From: Propionibacteriales bacterium | GTDB lineage: Bacteria; Actinomycetota; Actinomycetes; Propionibacteriales; Propionibacteriaceae | Direction: 5' to 3' | NCBI GenBank assembly: GCA_030453285.1 | Contig: JAKDKP010000083.1 | Coordinates: 1-7,896, forward strand | DNA length: 7,896 nt | Part shown: piece by piece, positions 6,521-7,896 of the stretch | Layout: every line of letters begins with the position of its first letter | Position numbering within the stretch: the stretch's first letter is position 1 | Program-made: the position numbers and the translations under genes | Notes under the pieces: model-generated | What the model saw: the letters and a program-made list of their open reading frames with translations, nothing else | The model's database searches: none | What the model was told of the DNA's origin: nothing

Positions 6521-6551
6521 TTGACTTCAAGGACCGATGAAGTCCTAGCCT
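6521..6551 (+). promoter_or_regulatory. Promoter of the aldo/keto reductase with dyad in a 19-bp spacer
   Basis: TTGACT (6521-6526) and TAGCCT (6546-6551) make a -35/-10 pair with a 19-bp spacer. A perfect 7-bp inverted repeat, GACTTCA (6523-6529) and TGAAGTC (6538-6544), fills the space between them. An over-long spacer with an internal dyad is the hallmark of promoters activated by MerR-family regulators. The -10 ends seven bases before ATG 6559, suggesting a leaderless mRNA. No MerR gene lies in the window. Confidence 0.5.
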
Positions 6552-6558
6552 GCTCGAC

Positions 6559-7443
6559 ATGGATCCCCTCGCACCAAACCCACTGTGGCCGACCGGCAAA
6601 CCCCCTCGTCAGGGGCTCGGCCTGATGCGCCTGCGCGACCCCGAGTCGCCAGGTGCCACCGATCCGGACCGGGACCCGCACCGAGTGGTGCAGGCCGCCC
6701 TGGACGAGGGCATCACCCTGCTCGACACCGCGGAGATGTACGGCAACGAGGAACTGGTGGGTCGTACGATCGCCGGTCGTCGCGACGAGGTGCTGCTCTG
6801 CTCGAAGTTCGGTGTCGTCTGGGGCGAATCGGGGGACTTCAGCGTGCAGGCCGATGCCGCCACCGTTGCCCGGTCCTGCGAAGCCAGCCTGCGACGTCTC
6901 GGCGTCGACGTCATCGACCTCTATTACCTGCACCACCGCAGTGACGCGACCCCGATCGAGGAGACCGTCACGGCCATGGCCGAACTCGTCGAGGCGGGCA
7001 AGGTACGGGCGATCGGACTGTCCAACGTCACCGTCGAGGACATCCGCCGCGCCCACACCATTCATCCCGTCACCGCCCTCCAGGAGCAGTGGTCGGTGAT
7101 GTCCGACGCGGCGGAGGCGTTTCTGCCGACCTTGGCCGAATTGGGCATCGCTCTGGTCGCTCATTCGCCGATGGCTCACGGCCACGTCACCGTGGCGGCT
7201 CCGGCCGGCGTACGGGCTGCCCTCACCGAACCTGCGGCTCGCCTCGACGTGACACCGCTGCAGGTGGCATTGGCTTGGGTGCATCAACAACGCCGCCGGC
7301 ACACCCAACCCATCATTCCGTTGCCGGGCGCCACCAGCATCGGACATCTGCGTGCCAACGTTGCCGCGGCATCGCTCGAGCTGAGTGATGACGAGCTGTC
7401 GAGGATCGACGCCATCGCGGCGGGGTCGGTCGATCGAGGGTGA
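6559..7443 (+). CDS. Aldo/keto reductase, AKR13-like
   Basis: This 294-residue NADPH-dependent oxidoreductase of the (beta/alpha)8 AKR superfamily would reduce aldehydes or ketones. The catalytic tetrad is visible: Asp56 and Tyr61 (LLDTAEMYG), Lys83 (CSKFG) and His125 (YYLHHRSDATPIEET). GKVRAIGLSNV (147-157) and the C-terminal IIPLPGATSIGHLRANVAAA (252-271), a cofactor phosphate-binding region, are typical. The usual SPLGRG cofactor loop reads SPMAHG (203-208). The segment between it and VTPLQVALAW is about 20 residues shorter than in most AKR13-like members, similar to compact YdbC-type enzymes. There is no Shine-Dalgarno before ATG 6559; a -10 box at leaderless distance supports this start. 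It is divergent from the dehalogenase-like hydrolase (74-bp gap). Its substrate is unknown and may relate to the hydrolase product. It ends 7 bp from a convergent tRNA gene. Confidence 0.92.
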   Translation: MDPLAPNPLWPTGKPPRQGLGLMRLRDPESPGATDPDRDPHRVVQAALDEGITLLDTAEMYGNEELVGRTIAGRRDEVLLCSKFGVVWGESGDFSVQADAATVARSCEASLRRLGVDVIDLYYLHHRSDATPIEETVTAMAELVEAGKVRAIGLSNVTVEDIRRAHTIHPVTALQEQWSVMSDAAEAFLPTLAELGIALVAHSPMAHGHVTVAAPAGVRAALTEPAARLDVTPLQVALAWVHQQRRRHTQPIIPLPGATSIGHLRANVAAASLELSDDELSRIDAIAAGSVDRG

Positions 7444-7450
7444 AGGGTGG

Positions 7451-7523
7451 AGCCACCTGTCGGAATCGAACCGACGACCTATTCATTACGAGTGAATCGC
7501 TCTACCAACTGAGCTAAGGCGGC
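7451..7523 (-). tRNA. tRNA-Thr (anticodon CGT)
   Basis: Read on the minus strand, the 73-nt sequence folds as a cloverleaf. The acceptor arm pairs GCCGCCT (7523-7517) with AGGTGGC (7458-7452) with one G-U pair. The D arm contains AGCTCAGTTGGTAGAGC. The anticodon stem ATTCA/TGAAT encloses the loop CTCGTAA with anticodon CGT, which reads ACG (Thr). The T arm is GTCGG-TTCGATT-CCGAC. The discriminator base is U and CCA is not encoded. Confidence 0.96.
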
Positions 7524-7556
7524 CTGTCGCCGAGCGCACCCGGCAACCGACCGCCA

Positions 7557-7562
7557 ACTATA
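7557..7562 (-). promoter_or_regulatory. Candidate -10 box of the tRNA-Thr gene
   Basis: TATAGT on the minus strand lies about 34 bp upstream of the mature tRNA 5' end. A loose -35 (TCCACA, four of six matches to TTGACA) lies 17 bp further upstream. Transcription would start near 7550 with a short 5' leader. Confidence 0.5.
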
Positions 7563-7692
7563 GCGACGGGTCAGGCGAGTGTGGAAATCAGAAATGGCCC
7601 GCCTGCCGACGGTCTCAGCCTGCTGGCCTGTCGTCGGCCGGCCGGAGCGCTGCGATCGCATACAGGATCTCAGCCACGGTGCCCGGTACCCC

Positions 7693-7896
7693 TCAGGAAC
7701 AGCGTTTGCCCTCCGGCGGTGACCGGTCGTCGGCGAAGTAGTCGCGAACGGCGCCGTCGACGCATCCGTTGCCGCCTCCGAAGGCGCCGTGACCCTCGCC
7801 CTCGAAGGTGAGCAGCACGCCGGTCTCCAGTTGGGCGGCCATCGACTCGGCGAACTCGTACGGGGTCGCGGAGTCTCCGGTGGTGCCGATGACCAG
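7693..7896 (-). CDS. C-terminal end of a TAP-like secreted alpha/beta hydrolase/peptidase (partial)
   Basis: The frame is open from the window edge (7896) to the TGA at 7693-7695 and encodes the last 67 residues. VIGTTGDSATPYEFA contains the catalytic-triad Asp (residue 8 of the fragment), and FEGEGHGAFGGGNGCVD contains the triad His (residue 36). This is the TAP C-terminal-domain pattern of tripeptidyl-aminopeptidase-like exported hydrolases of actinomycetes. Cys45 and the penultimate-region Cys66 fit the conserved disulfide of this tail. The nucleophile Ser and any signal peptide or lipobox lie outside the window. Its stop is about 170 bp upstream of the tRNA gene on the same strand; the gap has only a weak 7-bp dyad (7605-7611 and 7632-7638) and no T-tract. 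Confidence 0.88.
   Translation of the reverse strand: MVIGTTGDSATPYEFAESMAAQLETGVLLTFEGEGHGAFGGGNGCVDGAVRDYFADDRSPPEGKRCS

Noticed and set aside
4760..6625. A 621-codon open frame on the plus strand across the methyltransferase and hydrolase genes
   Set aside because: It is antisense to two genes with clear family motifs, has low-complexity His/Arg/Pro-rich composition and no domain. Long antisense frames are common in high-GC DNA.
7479..7661. A 60-codon minus-strand frame ending in AQLVERFTRNE
   Set aside because: Its C-terminal part is the tRNA-Thr gene translated. This is a familiar false ORF over tRNA genes.

Overview
The window is high-GC DNA with GTG and ATG starts, several apparently leaderless TANNNT promoters and actinobacterial protein families (a small ClpX-type zinc-finger/HTH protein, a secreted TAP-type alpha/beta hydrolase, a UbiE-like methyltransferase with a VVSRFGVMFF block). 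This suggests an actinomycete chromosome, possibly in or near the Nocardioidaceae/Propionibacteriales. That placement is inferred from style and was not searched. No phage, transposase, CRISPR or plasmid gene is visible, so this looks like ordinary chromosome with some accessory metabolic genes.

Layout: 1-161 holds at most the last codons of a plus-strand gene. 162-605 (-) encodes a small protein with a ClpX-type C4 zinc finger and a C-terminal helix-turn-helix; its start lies inside a repeat structure (547-643: a tandem 17-mer followed by a large inverted repeat). 640-1111 has no convincing gene. 1112-2644 (-) is a type I sulfatase, divergent from 2766-3443 (+), a FadR/FCD-type GntR repressor. 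The repressor is translationally coupled to 3440-4648 (+), a CynX/NimT-like MFS transporter. The divergent control region holds a TGGTNNNACCA operator and candidate -10 boxes. Together these three genes look like a substrate-inducible unit: import of a sulfated or anionic compound, cytoplasmic desulfation, and local repression.

Convergent to the transporter are two minus-strand genes: 4688-5479, a SAM-dependent methyltransferase that appears to lack about 30 residues of its Rossmann core, and 5561-6484, an alpha/beta hydrolase with most of the fluoroacetate dehalogenase active site. Divergent from the hydrolase is 6559-7443 (+), an AKR13-like aldo/keto reductase. Its promoter has a dyad lying between a -35 and -10 spaced 19 bp apart, as at MerR-family promoters. 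The reductase ends 7 bp from the 3' end of a convergent tRNA-Thr(CGT) (7451-7523, -). The right edge (7693-7896, -) carries the C-terminal end of a TAP-like secreted hydrolase/peptidase that continues beyond the window.

No wholly new multi-gene system can be supported. The points most worth a second look are the repeat at the zinc-finger gene start, the altered dehalogenase-like active site, the shortened methyltransferase fold, and the two operator/promoter arrangements.
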